A stretch of 64,000 nucleotides of DNA from Pardosa pseudoannulata. Its lineage: Eukaryota > Arthropoda > Arachnida > Araneae > Lycosidae. The translations under genes and the position numbers were made by a program. The stretch spans positions 68,561,616 to 68,625,615 of the forward strand of contig CM063502.1 of assembly GCA_032207245.1 (NCBI GenBank), written 5' to 3'. This document shows positions 37,403-49,459 of the stretch, piece by piece. Within the stretch, counting starts at the first letter, position 1. Every line of letters starts with the position of its first letter. The notes under the pieces were generated by a model. It saw nothing but the letters and a program-made list of their open reading frames with translations, did not search any database and had not been told where the DNA came from.

Positions 37403-40400
37403 GGACTGAGAAAGATGAATGCGGGAAATAGAATAATGGGAGAACGATAGATAGACGCTCCCCTGAATATATATTCATTCATAGGTATATTCACAAGGAA
37501 CAGCTCTACATAAGAACTACAAGGAACATAATTATTTTATATAATTTTTCATCCATTTAATTGAAACGTGGACCAGTGCAAGCATTTCATTTATTTACTT
37601 CAGATGAATCAGATAACTCTTTGGAATGTAGATTTGGTTTAATGACTGCCCACACTAATTATTTTCAATTTTTCGACAACACATATGATTTAAAAGATAT
37701 CTCTAAAACGTATTAATTAAACACTCTATTTTGAAGTAATGTTTTCTGATGGAGAAGAAGGGGATATAACGGCACTTAATCTGGTGGATGAAAGCTGTGG
37801 CCTTGTTAGGGAAAGAAGGAAAACCCAATGGAGTATGAAAACTAATTTCATGTCTTAAATGTTCATCAAATCTTTCTGTTGCTTTAACAATTTTGCTTTC
37901 TTGCCAATAAATGGGGCAAAGAGAGAGAGAAGTTTCATATCATTATTCACCAATTTGACTGAAATGCCAGCCAGCGCAAGCCTTTTATTTATTTATTTCA
38001 GATGAAACGGATAACGCTTTGGAATGTAGATTTGATTTAATGACTGCCCACAGCAATTATTTTCAAATTTTGTACAACACATATGATTTAAAAGATATCT
38101 CTAAAACGAATTAATTAAACACTCGATTTTGAAGTAATGTTCTCTGATGGAGATGCAAGGGATATAACCGCACGTAATCTGGTGGATGAAAGCTGTGGCC
38201 TTGTTAGGGAAAGAAGGAAAACCCAATGGAGTTTGAAAACTAAATTCATGTTTTCATTTTTCATCAAATCTTGCTGTTGCTTTAAGAATTTTGCTTTCTT
38301 ACAAATAAATGGGGCAAAGAGAGATAGAGAATTTTTTAAAATTAAATTTGTATCTATCAAAACTTTATATCTTTTAAATATTGATTTTAATCGTGGCGGA
38401 GGGGGCAGAAATTTTACTTTTTTATTCTTAGCGGCATAACAACTAGAGCCAGCAATGCTTTTGCTCAGTAGACAATTTTGCCCTTGACCAAACCAATAAT
38501 AAGATTTATGGGTTTCCAAGTTTTCCTTATAAGTTATATAATCGAGGAACATTTTGAGCAATATTTTTGTCTATTACAGCTTTCTGTAGCATTCATAAAG
38601 TCCACCCAACCACCTACACAAAAAAGACACACATACTTTCATTTTATGTTTATCTAAATCTACATATTTATTAATTGATTGTACATAATACACATTCAAA
38701 ACCACACTTAATCTGGTGACGGAAACTGTGGCCTTGTTAGAGAAAGAAAGAAAACCCAATGGAGTTTGAACACTAATTTCCTGGTTTAATTTTTCATCAA
38801 ATCCTGCTGTTACTTTAAGAATTTTGCCTTCTTACCAATAAATAGAGCAAAGAGAGATTGAGAAGTTTTTAAAATTAAATTTGTATTCATCAATACTTTA
38901 TATCTTTTAAATATTGATTTTAATCATGGGGGAGTTGGCAGAAATTTTACTTTTTTATCCTTAGCTGCATGACAACTAGAGCCGGCAATCTGTGTTTGCT
39001 CAGTAGACAATTTTGCCATTGACAAAACCAATAAGAAGATTTATGGGTTTTCCAAGTTTTCCTTATAAGTTATATAATCGAGGAACATTTTAAGCAATAT
39101 TTTTGTCTATTACAGCTTTCTGTAGCATTCATATAGTCCACCCAACCACCTACACACAAAAAAAGACACACATACTTTCTTTTTATGTTTATTTAAATCT
39201 ACATATTTTTTAATTGATTGTACATAATACACATTCAAAAGTGCACTTAATCTGGTCGATGAAAGCTGTGGCCTTGTTAGAGAAAGAAAGAAAACCCAAT
39301 GGAGTTTGAACACTAATTTCCTGGTTTCATTTTTCATCAAATCTTGCTGTTGCTTTAAGAATTTTGCTTTCTTACAAATAAATGGGGCAAAGAGAGATAG
39401 AGAATTTTTTAAAATTAAATTTGTATCTATCAAAACTTTATATCTTTTAAATATTGATTTTAATCGTGGCGGAGGGGGCAGAAATTTTACTTTTTTATTC
39501 TTAGCGGCATAACAACTAGAGCCAGCAATGCTTTTGCTCAGTAGACAATTTTGCCCTTGGTCAAACCAATAAGATTTATGGGTTTCCAAGTTTTCCTTAT
39601 AAGTTATATCATCGAGGAACATTTCGAGCAATACTTTTGTCTATTAAAACTTACTGTAGCATTCATAAAGTCCACCCACCCACGCACACACAAAAAAAAG
39701 ACACACATACTTTCTTTTTATGTTTATTTAAATCTACATATTTTTTAATTGATTGTACATAATACACATTCAAAAGTGCACTTAATCTGGTCGATGAAAG
39801 CTGTGGCCTTGTTAGAGAAAGAAAGAAAACCCAATGGAGTTTGAACACTAATTTCATGTTTTAATTTTTCATCAAATCTTGCTGTCGCTTTAAGAATTTT
39901 GCTCTCTTACCAATAAATGGGGCAAAGAGAGGCAGAGAAGTTTCATATCATTTTTCATCAATTTGATTGAAATGCCAGAAAGAGCAAGCATTTTATTTAT
40001 TTACTTTAGATGAATCGGATAACGCTTTGGAACGTAGATTTGATTTAATGAGTGCCCACAGCAATTATTTTCAATTTTTGTACAGCACATATGATTTAAA
40101 AGATATCTCTAAAACAAATTAATAAGCACTCGATTTTGAAGTAACGTTTTCTGATGGAGAAGCAGAGGATATAACCGAAATTAATCTGGTGGATGAAAGC
40201 TGTGGCCTTGTTAGGGAGAGAAGGAAAATACCAATGAAGTTTTAAAACTAATTTCATGTTTTAATTTTTCATCAAATCTTGCTGTTGCTTTAAGAATTTT
40301 GCTTTCTTACTAATAAATGGGGCAAAGAGAGATAGAGAATTTTTTAAAAATTAAATCTGTATTCATCAACACTTTATAGCTTTTAAATATTGAATTTTAT

Positions 40401-41663
40401 CATGGTGGAGGGGGCAGAAATTTTACATTTTTACCGGTAGCTGCATAACTAGAGCCAGCTCTGCGTTTGTTCAGTAGACAATTTTGCCCTTGACCAAACC
40501 AATAAGAAGATTTATGGGTTTCCAAGTTTTCCTTGTAAGTTATATCATCGAGGAACATTTTGAGCAATACTTTTGTCTATTACAACTTTCTGTAGCATTC
40601 ATAAAGCCCACCCACCAACACACACACACACACACACAGAAAAAAAAGGACACACATACTTTCTTTTTATGCTTATCTAAATCTACATATCTTTTAATTG
40701 ATTGTACGTAATACACATTCAAAAACACACTTAATCTGGCCCATGAAAGCCATGGCCTTGTAAGGGAAAGAAGGAAAACCCAATACAGTTTGAACACTAA
40801 TTTTATGTTTTCATTTTTCATCAAATCTTGCTGTTGCTGTAAGAATTTTGCTTTTTTTACCAATAAATGGGACAAAGAGAGATGGAGGAGTTTTTAAAAA
40901 CAAATTTGTATTCATCAACACTTTATATCTTTTAAATATTGATTTTAATCGTGGGGGAGGGGGCAGAAATTTTACATCTTTATCCGTAGCGGCATAACAA
41001 CTAGAGTCGGCCTTACATTTACTCAGTAGACAATTTGACCAAACCAATAAGAAGATTTATGGGTTTCCAAGTTTTCCTTGTAAGTTATATCATCGAGGAA
41101 CATTTTGAGCAATACTTTTGTCTATTACAACTTTCTGTAGCATTCATAAAGCCCACCCACCAACACACACACACACACACACAGAAAAAAAAGGACACAC
41201 ATACTTTCTTTTTATGCTTATCTAAATCTACATATCTTTTAATTGATTGTACGTAATACACATTCAAAAACACACTTAATCTGGCCCATGAAAGCCATGG
41301 CCTTGTAAGGGAAAGAAGGAAAACCCAATACAGTTTGAACACTAATTTTATGTTTTCATTTTTCATCAAATCTTGCTGTTGCTTTAAGAATTTTGCTTTC
41401 TTACAAATAAATGGGGCAAAGAGAGATTGAGAAGTTTTTAAAATTAAATTTGTATTCATCAATACTTTATATCTTTTAAATATTGATTTTAATCATGGGG
41501 TAGGGGCAGGAGTTTTACATTTTTATCCGTTGAGGCATGATGTAACAAGGCATAACAACTAGAGCCAGCCTTGAGTTTGATCTGTAGACAATTTTGCCCT
41601 TGACCAAACCAATAATAAGATTTATGGGTTTCCAAGTTTTCCTTATAAGTTATATCAGCGAGG

Positions 41664-42189
41664 AGTTTCCATTCTATATAATTTCTGAAAGACGGATTCT
41701 CCCGAACTAATACGATGGGGGTGCGTCTACTCTATTGACAACAACCCCAGACAGCAGAGTAACGAGAGGGGCAAAGAGGAGTGAGCCACTCTTTTGGGGT
41801 GAGCACAGCGAAAACAATATATTTATATCGATTTTTGTATTGTTATCGACATATATGACGAGGGAAAAAAAAGATTACGCCTCAGGCTCCTATTACCCTT
41901 GCTGGGTCCCTATTCCCAGTCACGAATGTTTCATTCGATGGGTGAGCTCCAATGTCCAAGTTTTAGGAATGGACACTGAAATGGAGAAATTACATTAGTT
42001 GATAGTAGAAAATAAACAATATAATCATGTTTCAATTACATGAAATGGTATATAATAAATAACTATTAAAAACAGTAAGCTCTAAATAAGTATTTGTGTT
42101 TGAAATACTAAAGGGTAAAAAGGGGTAAATCCACTTATCATAAGGACTATATTAACTCACACAAATACATACCTCTGAAAAATTAGAAG
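41664..42189. mobile_element. ~525-bp insertion inside the array, unclassified
   Basis: It splits the unit phrase GAGGA/ACATTTTGAGCAA, so it is foreign to the array. It is G+C-richer than its host and carries an 87-codon ATG frame at 41735-41998 starting MTTTPDSRVTRGAKRSEPLF and containing YPCWVPIPSHECFIRW. I do not recognise a domain. No inverted ends or target duplication were found. It is more likely a fragment of a dispersed repeat than a gene. Confidence 0.5.
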
Positions 42190-42296
42190 CATTTTGAGCA
42201 ACACTTTTGTCTATTCTAGCTTTCTGTAGCATTCATAAAGCCCACTCATCCTCCCACACAAAAAAATACACACATACTTTCTTTTTATGTTTACTT

Positions 42297-42465
42297 AAAT
42301 CTACATATTTGTGCTGGTCTTCGGAGTTCTTGGGTTCGAATACCACAGTGGCATGGATGTTAGTAGACGTTCGGAATTGGCTTTAAGCTGTAGGTCTCGG
42401 TCTCATTAGCCCTAGTGTTGTAAAAAGTAGACCGTAGCACTCCAAACGAAACCAAATCTACATAT
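42297..42465 (+). mobile_element. SINE-A, 5'-truncated, inserted in the last array unit
   Basis: The direct repeat AAATCTACATAT (42297-42308 and 42454-42465) flanks a copy that begins inside the tRNA head (TTGTGCTGGTCTTCGG). It keeps the B box GGGTTCGAATACC and body GGAATTGGCTTTAAG and ends CCAAACGAAACC. Removing it restores the unit phrase around AAATCTACATATTTTTTAATT. Confidence 0.92.
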
Positions 42466-42499
42466 TTTTTAATTGATTGTACATAATACACATTCAAAA

Positions 42500-43655
42500 T
42501 TATCATATTTATTTAAAGGCTCAATTTAGTTTGGTTCTTCAAGGTAAGGGTATTGTCTGAATAGAGCTCAAGAACTGTACCGTTAATGTCCGTTATACAG
42601 GTATTTTTCGTTATGTAGATATTCCCTTACAAACGGAATTTTTCGTGATAACGATATTTTCTCTTACTTCAGGAAGTAATAAAAAAGCAAAAATTCATTA
42701 TTCATTACAAATACTTTTTTTTATATCTTAAAACTGAATTTAAAAATAGTTATTGGACTCAATATATATTGTTTCAACTTCATGTAAATGCATCGATATT
42801 TTTCTGTTGTGTTACCGTAGAGCACTGCCAACTAGACGAGCCTGACAGTATAAATATTCGTTGACATTTTCGTTATGCAGCATGCGAATTACAATTAAAA
42901 CTTGAGGTGCACAACTAAATGTTAAAAGAGGCTTAAGCATAAAATTCTAACATTCTATGGCAAACTATTTTAGAGTTATATTCGGCAGCGTTAATATTCG
43001 TTATATTGAAATTTTTCATTATATAGTGTGCAAATTGCAATTAAAAAGGATGGTGCAGAACTATTTGTAACAACAGTTCTAAATACAAAATATATTAAAA
43101 ATTTCTAATCAAAAAATGATTCTGTAATTTAAGAGGGCTTGGGAAATTCTAAGTATTATATTTACTGTGTCATAAATACGATAATCTTATGAGTTATGTA
43201 AAGGAAAATATCCGAGTTTGATTTATGAACATGTAACTGAATGTTGCAGTAAGCCAAACAATTGAAAAATGCTTATTTGTTACATGTATGTTTTTAAAAT
43301 TATAGTAAATATAAGATACTTTTTGTATATTAAACTGCTCCTTTGTTGTGAAAATTAATGAATCTGTAATAAGTTATCGGCAATGAAAATTTATCGCCAA
43401 ATTTTCTTTATTAATCATGAGGTTGTTAGCCAACTAATTGTATATCCTTTTTTTTATCCGATTCCATAAAGTTCAAGACTTAGCTGGTAGCGGAGAGATG
43501 TAGAGAAACGTACACATATACAGACGTCACTTAAAAAGTTCATTTAGGATTGGTCAAATTGGATATTTAAAGTTTCGAAGATAAAGTTTTTGTACGTACA
43601 GACGTAAAGAAGAAACTAGTCAAAATTGTTTTAAGCATGGTCAAAATGGGCTTTT
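42500..43655. other. spacer, possibly a decayed DNA transposon at its left
   Basis: GTCCGTTATACAGGTATTTT near 42590 and CAGCGTTAATATTCGTTATA near 42987 resemble the GTTATA-rich ends of pogo/Tigger-type elements, but no target duplication or transposase reading was found. The rest is featureless. Confidence 0.25.
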
Positions 43656-43659
43656 TCGT

Positions 43660-44745
43660 TAAATTCTAAACACTGATATTTTTCGAGATTGCAATATTGA
43701 TCTTCTACAAGAAAGTGAAATGGTCCAATCCACGTATTTAGTTCTATGTTTTTGAACTTCAACACTGATATCTAAACACTGAAATTTTTCGGAATACCAA
43801 TATTGCCTTTATTAAGTACAAAAAAGCAAAAAGTCCAATCCACTCGTTTAGTTCTATGTTTTTCAATTTCAACACTGAAATTTTTCACGATTGCGATATT
43901 GTTTTTATTGCGTACAAAAAAGTAAACAGGTCCAATTCACTCATTTAGTTCTATATTTTTCAATTTCAACAATGAAATCTAACATTGAAAATTTTCGTAA
44001 TTGCGATATTGCCTTTTTTTGAGTACAAAAAAGTAAAACGGTCCAATTCACTCATTTAGTTCTATATTTTTCAATTTCAACACTGAAATCTAACACTGAA
44101 ATTTTTTGTGATTGCGATATTGCCTTTGCGTACAAAAAAGTAAAAAGGTCCAATTCACTCATTTAGTTCTATATTTTTCAATTTTAACACTAATATCTAA
44201 ACACTGAAATTTTTTGTGATTGCGATATTGCCTTTATTTGCGTACAAAAAAGTAAAAAGGTCCAATTCATTCATTTAATTCTATATTTTTCAATTTCAAC
44301 ACAGAAATCTAACACTGAAATTTTTTGTGATTGCGATATTGCCTTTATTGCCTACAAAAAAGTAAAAAGATCCAATTCACTCATTTAGTTCTATATTTTT
44401 CATTTTCAGCACTGAAATCTAACACAGAGATTTTTCGCGATTGCGATATTACCTTTTTTGAGTACAAAAAGTAAAAAGGTCCAATTCATTCATTTAATTC
44501 TATATTTTTCAATTTCAACACAGAAATCTAACACTGAAATTTTTCACGATTGCGATATTGCCTTTTTTCTTACAAAAATAATGAAAAGGTCCAATTCACT
44601 CATTTAGTTCTATATTTTTCAATTTCAACACTAATATCTAAACACTGAAATTTTTCACGATTGCGATATTACCTTTTTTGAGTACAAAAAGTAAAAAGGT
44701 CCAATTCACTCAAATTAGTTCTATGCTTTACAAGTTCAATTTAAA
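43660..44745. repeat. minisatellite, ten ~110-bp units
   Basis: The phrase GGTCCAATTCACTCATTTAG and variants recurs at about 43722, 43832, 43929, 44040, 44147, 44259, 44369, 44478, 44588 and 44698. Spacing is 97-112 bp. Each unit adds TCTATATTTTTCAATTTCAA, an ACACTGAAATTTTTC block, GATTGCGATATTGCC and a TACAAAAAAGTAAAAAG block. The outer units differ most, so the array seems homogenised in its middle. No frame is conserved. Confidence 0.93.
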
Positions 44746-45911
44746 AGCTTTTATGAGATCATCTTTTAACTATATTAAGTTTTCGGTATTAATTAAAATA
44801 CTCTGCTAGAATGTGTTACACATTCTCATAACAATTACGAGAAATTAGAAATTTTATTTCTGGGAAATTTCGTATTGATCTCCAGAGAATGTATTTTCCA
44901 ACCCGCTAGTGAAATTGAGTGACATTATCTACGTAATTTACTCGAAACTACTTAAAATAAGTTGCAAATCCTATTACACGCAATCATTTTAGTAACGAAG
45001 TTAAACATGCTTAACTATAAACAAGGGATATGCAACCTTTATAGATCTCCAGTAACAAACTTCGCAGCAAAAAAACTCGCTAAATATTTACCACAGATTA
45101 GTAATATCTAATTAAATTAAGTTTTGTTCAAAGAATACCACTTAACTCTTTGTTCGATAATGGTAATGGATTTTGAATGACTAAAACAAAGTAAAAACAG
45201 CGAGAAGGAATGAATATTATTTTGCATGTAAATGAATTCGTGTAATAGAATAAAGCTACATTTAATGTGACATTAACATACAATGAAAATCTGTTTCACA
45301 GATATTACCCTAGGGTTAGTTCTTCAGAGTTAAGAGTTTAAGTTACTCTAGGGTTGCGAAGGGACTACTTCATTTAATTACGAAACCAAATTATTGGAAA
45401 CAACTGGGATATAGTTTGATGTTTTGCATTCAACTAGCGGATTGAATACGCAGATTTCAACTAACGGATCAATAATTTTTGCCTCTGTCGAATTCATTTA
45501 TTTTGATACTTAATATTTGAAATAAGGGTTGACGGAGAGATAATTATCAGCTTTATAGTTTGATGCGTTTGTTTTGCATTCGTGAAAGAGTTTTTGTCTT
45601 ACTAATTCGGGAGTGAAATTTCAATCTTTTACAAAGAGATTTGCAAAACTATTTTCACAAAGCACATATAAGGGTTCATTCTAAATGTTGTGTAAAATGA
45701 ATTAATGAATTTAGAAGATAAAATAATGAAGTTTAGCTGTAGAGGGCATATGTTTATTCTCATATCTTCGTAACAAATCATATTTTACTTTTTGTCTGTA
45801 TTAGTTATAACATTGTTAGCTGGATTGTTTATGAGACTTGCAAAGTTATTTTTCTGAGAACGTGCATAAAGTCAAAGTTGATATACAAATATACGATTTC
45901 TTATAATTAAA
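44746..45911. other. AT-rich spacer
   Basis: Nothing recognised on either strand. Confidence 0.35.
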
Positions 45912-46400
45912 TGAAATTTTTTAAACCTCTGTTGTGTGGTCGCACAGATTTTCTCCTTAAGTATTTTTACCCCTCTAAATCTTAATTGATCTTTCATTTT
46001 CTCAATATCTTTTTGAAGCTTGCTGTCAAGATTACATACTGACGTACTACAGAAAAATTAACTGAAATGATTAACTGGACATTGTTTTATCTCACAAAGT
46101 ACGAAACAAATAATTTTTAAGGTTAATCTAGAAGATTTGTATTTTAAAATTTAGTTGCAATACTAAATCTTAAGAATCCTTTTAATAAATGAAAATTTTT
46201 TAAAATTATGCTGTAGGGTTTCACAGATTATCTCCCTAAGCATTTCACCCCTTTAAATTATGATTAATACGAGACTTTTTAGGTATCTTTCTACAGCGTG
46301 TTGTCACGATTACAAACTTGCAAGCTAGATAAAAAAAATAATAGAAATGAAGAACTGGAGATAGTTTTATATCATAAAATACAACCACAGTAGTTAAAGA
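45912..46400. repeat. decayed tandem duplication, ~280-bp units
   Basis: Units starting near 45914 (AAATTTTTTAAACCTCTGTT ... CACAGATTTTCTCC) and 46193 (AAATTTTTTAAAATTATGCT ... CACAGATTATCTCC) share ordered blocks, including ACCCCT...AAAT and TTGTCA.GATTACA. Divergence is high. Confidence 0.6.
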
Positions 46401-47480
46401 TTAGACCAATCTTCCTATTTTTTAAGGAATTTTTTTAATATTTATAGTACTTTTAGTTAGTAATTAATAATATGCGGTATCAGACTGGGAGGAAAGCGGA
46501 AAGCATCTCTTGTTCTTAAAGAATAAGGAAAAAAAGCAGGGGGTGGGTTGCTACGAGATGTACTTCACAGCCCTTCTGATAGTTTAGTCTGGGAGTTATT
46601 GTTATTTTAACCTCATTTTGTTGTTGCTTTTTGAGTTGCTAAAACCGAAAAGGTAACTAAATAGTTTAATTCATTAGAAATGTACTTCGTAACATTTATT
46701 TCATGCTAAAATACGTAATCTAAAAGTAACTTTGAAACACTTTGGTACAAGTTTAAATGCTTAAATATAGCTTTAAGAATGCATAAATGGAACGAAATTT
46801 ACTTTTATGTACGTAAAGCAATATGAATATATCTTATCAGGTTAGCATTAGAACGCTATTTTGTTTTTGCCTTATGGTTTTACTATTGATACGTCTACAT
46901 GACAACTTTAAAAAATTAATTAGAAAGGAAAGTAATAAATAAGTTTTCATTTTGAAAATGATTTATTGCTCTTTAAAATAATTGTCATATTTTAACAGTT
47001 TATTATTTTAATCACAAAACGTCTGCAAATGTTTGCAAGGATATTATTTTAGTGTTAAATTTCTAAAAGAATTCTGTAAAAAACAGGAAAAATAATTTAA
47101 ATAAAAACCTAACAGGGTATTGATTAATCTGCTGTTTTACGCTACTAGTAGATAATTTACAAAGTTGTTAAATAATACAGAGTTCAGGATAGTTGAAATG
47201 ATAAAGGAATATTTTACTCTTCATTTATTTCTCGAGTGTTAATCATAAAAAAGAACTATAACACATTTTCCATGAGGAAAATTTCATTTATTAAAGTTCC
47301 TAAAATTTAATAATTCAAGTTTAATTCATTTTCACAGTTTAATTTTATTTCGTTTGGAAGCAATAGTATTTTATCAATGTAAAATGTAATACATATGGTT
47401 AACTTATTCTGAGACCATTAAAAGATATTTTTATTAATCAATATTTTAACATTAGGAAGATGAATTTTTTAGATACTATT
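46401..47480. other. AT-rich spacer
   Basis: No gene or element ends recognised. Confidence 0.35.
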
Positions 47481-48498
47481 TAATAAACTAGCATATGGCA
47501 CGTCATAAGACGGAATTAGTAGAATTTTTTAATTTTCAAGAATTGTAACGTACCCTATAAGGCAGGTAAAAAAAATGGTTTGTTTTTTGGCTGAGAATTA
47601 TCTGGTACTCGCTCAATAACTTGTTTATCTTCATATTTCTCTAAAGTCTCCCGATACTGTGAATGCAGTTTAGAATCACGTGGAATTCATTTAGAAAAAT
47701 AATTCAAAGTTTTCACAGCTACGTCGAAATTATTGTTGAGTTCTTCCCAGCTTTTTTGACACAGTAATTAATGGAAGTAAAGGAATGAAACTATTATTTC
47801 TACTACACCCTGGAGGTAGATAGAATTTGTTATTAATACCGGTGATAAAATTTTCATTGCAACAAAAAATAATCGGTGATTAAATTTAAAACTATCACAT
47901 ATGTACCTAATCTATTATTTAAGGCCGAACGATGGCCGAATGGTTAGGGTGCTGGCCTACGGAACCGGAGTTCGTGGGTTCGAATCTCACCGGGGCATGG
48001 ATGATCGTAGCCGTTCGGAATCGGCTTTAAGTAGTAAGTCCCGGTTCCATTAGCCCTCGTGTTGCAAAAAGTAGACCGTAGCGCTCCAAACCAAACCAAA
48101 CAATTATTTAAGACAAATATAAAACAAAATTATTTACGTAATATCTAAGTTCAGCGATAAAACGTGGAAAAATGATGCAGATGATATTTAAATAATTTAA
48201 AATAAGAAATGATAAAATGAGATAGTTAAAGAAAGGACGTCACAATGCCAGAAAAAAATGTTGTTTTTAAAGGGGTGGATTTCAACCGTTTTAAAGACGA
48301 CAGTATTTTTCGCTGTGATATGAAGCATATTTATAACAATTTATTTTAGAATCGGAACGATAAGAGAAGATAAACTTTATTCGCTTTGAACTTCGCTAAT
48401 CCTAACTCATCAAGAATCCAATATGAATGGTTCTATCCATTCCAGGTCCATCCGCTTCATAAATTCCAGGAGAGACGGACAGATAACTTAGGCTATTA
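47481..48498. mobile_element. non-autonomous DNA transposon, copy with SINE inside
   Basis: It aligns end to end with 62922-63758. The left end TAATAAACTAGCATATGGC is roughly the inverse of the right end (CTTAGGCTATTA). In the better copy TAATAGACTAACATATAGCC faces TAATAGCCTAAGTTATCGG. Shared internal blocks include GTACCCTATAAGGCAG, CTGTGAATGCAGTTTA, CTACACCCTGGAGGTAG and TCAAGAATCCAATATG. There is no transposase frame. A TA target is possible but not proven, so the superfamily is open. Confidence 0.75.
47924..48112 (+). mobile_element. SINE-A, full length, best preserved copy
   Basis: The perfect direct repeat ATTATTTAAG (47924-47933, 48103-48112) flanks a 169-bp body. It has A-box region GATGGCCGAATGGTTAG, B box GGGTTCGAATCTC, GTAGCCGTTCGGAATCGGC, CATTAGCCCTCGTGTTGC, and AGACCGTAGCGCTCC with a CAAACCAAACCAAAC tail. 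The related element at 62.9 kb has the same site empty. Low decay suggests a recent insertion. Confidence 0.96.
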
Positions 48499-49459
48499 CT
48501 AAATAGGGGATAGCTACTTAAAGGCTTTTATTATATAGGGGGATGATAGAAAAATAGGAAATATTCATAATACAATTGGAACCATATATAAGTAACATTT
48601 AAATAATTTAACTTCAATTTTGCAGTGTTACATAAGTAAGATACAAGTTAGTAAATCATTCTCAGTCAGAAAGCAAAACAGGTTGTAAATATAGAAAAAA
48701 TATCTATTATCTATATTGTTTGATTAAATATTATCTTTTGAAAAAAATTTACTGTATACAGTGATAAGTATTTTAGCTTTAATAGTCTGTATTTATCAGT
48801 ATTTTGCAGCTAATGTCTGGAATTTTAGTACATTTTAAATACTTCTGCTTCTGGAAAAATGCCGTATCTTCTGTATACCTTTAGTCTATAACAATTTAGT
48901 TTCCAGGCGCAAATTCTTTATGCTCACATAAGACTGATTCATTTGGTTTGGTGAAGGTTAGAGATAAGTTTGGACGAAGATGCATGAGCTCAGCCGCTGA
49001 TTTCTTTAGTCATCGAAAAGAATAAAATCGCTAAACTAAAGCTATCATAGACGAATGTTTAAAAATCTCCCACTTCAATTCCGCTCACGAACTATGTCCC
49101 TTTCATTAATTAGTACTAAAGTCTATTTTTGAAGTGTGGACAATTTACCATGTGGGCTGTTCTGTTTATAGACAACTTGACAAGTTTAGCCTTCGCAAGC
49201 TATGATGCCATGACAAATGACAAGCTTACAAATCTTGACACACTTGAGAACTAAAAATTTGTGTTCTATAAGCTTTAGGAAAATTTCACATTTTCCTTAG
49301 TCTATGAATATGAAATACATATAAAACAAAGGAAAAGTTCTTTTATATGTATTTAGTTGTTAGAAAGTATCCAAATTATCTTTAAACCACATAGAAATCA
49401 TAATTAAAAATATTTTATATAATCAGAATATCTAGATACGTATTTTTCAATTTCTTTTG
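48499..49459. other. AT-rich spacer
   Basis: Nothing recognised. Confidence 0.35.

Larger units (their letters stand above)
37548..42500. repeat. satellite-like array of mixed ~400-bp and ~540-bp units
   Basis: Two linked modules alternate. One (A) has CGGATAACGCTTTGGAATGT and ends TTTTGAAGTAATGTTTTCTG; it occurs near 37600, 38000 and 40015. The other (B) has GGGCAGAAATTTTAC, GACAATTTTGCCCTTG, GGTTTCCAAGTTTTCC and GAGGAACATTTTGAGC; the last phrase lies at 38544, 39080, 39614, 40550, 41094 and, cut, at 41660/42190. Both share CTGTGGCCTTGTTAG and AGAAAGGAAAACCCAATGG. B-to-B spacing is about 534-566 bp and grows to 936 where an A module is included. Some neighbouring units are nearly identical, showing recent turnover. 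Frames of up to 173 codons on the minus strand follow the repeat and do not resemble a known protein. Confidence 0.9.

Noticed and set aside
38115..41462. Minus- and plus-strand frames of 60-173 codons over the 37.5-42.5 kb array
   Set aside because: They follow the repeat units, occur on both strands, vary at their ends with indels, and show no recognisable domain; openness is explained by recent copying of the same unit.
42590..43030. pogo/Tigger-type transposon from GTTATA-rich ends
   Set aside because: Similarity is loose, with no TA-flanked inverted ends and no transposase reading; kept only as a note in the spacer entry.
43660..44745. CRISPR-like regular spacing
   Set aside because: The whole ~110-bp unit is repeated with no unique spacers, and the DNA is eukaryotic.
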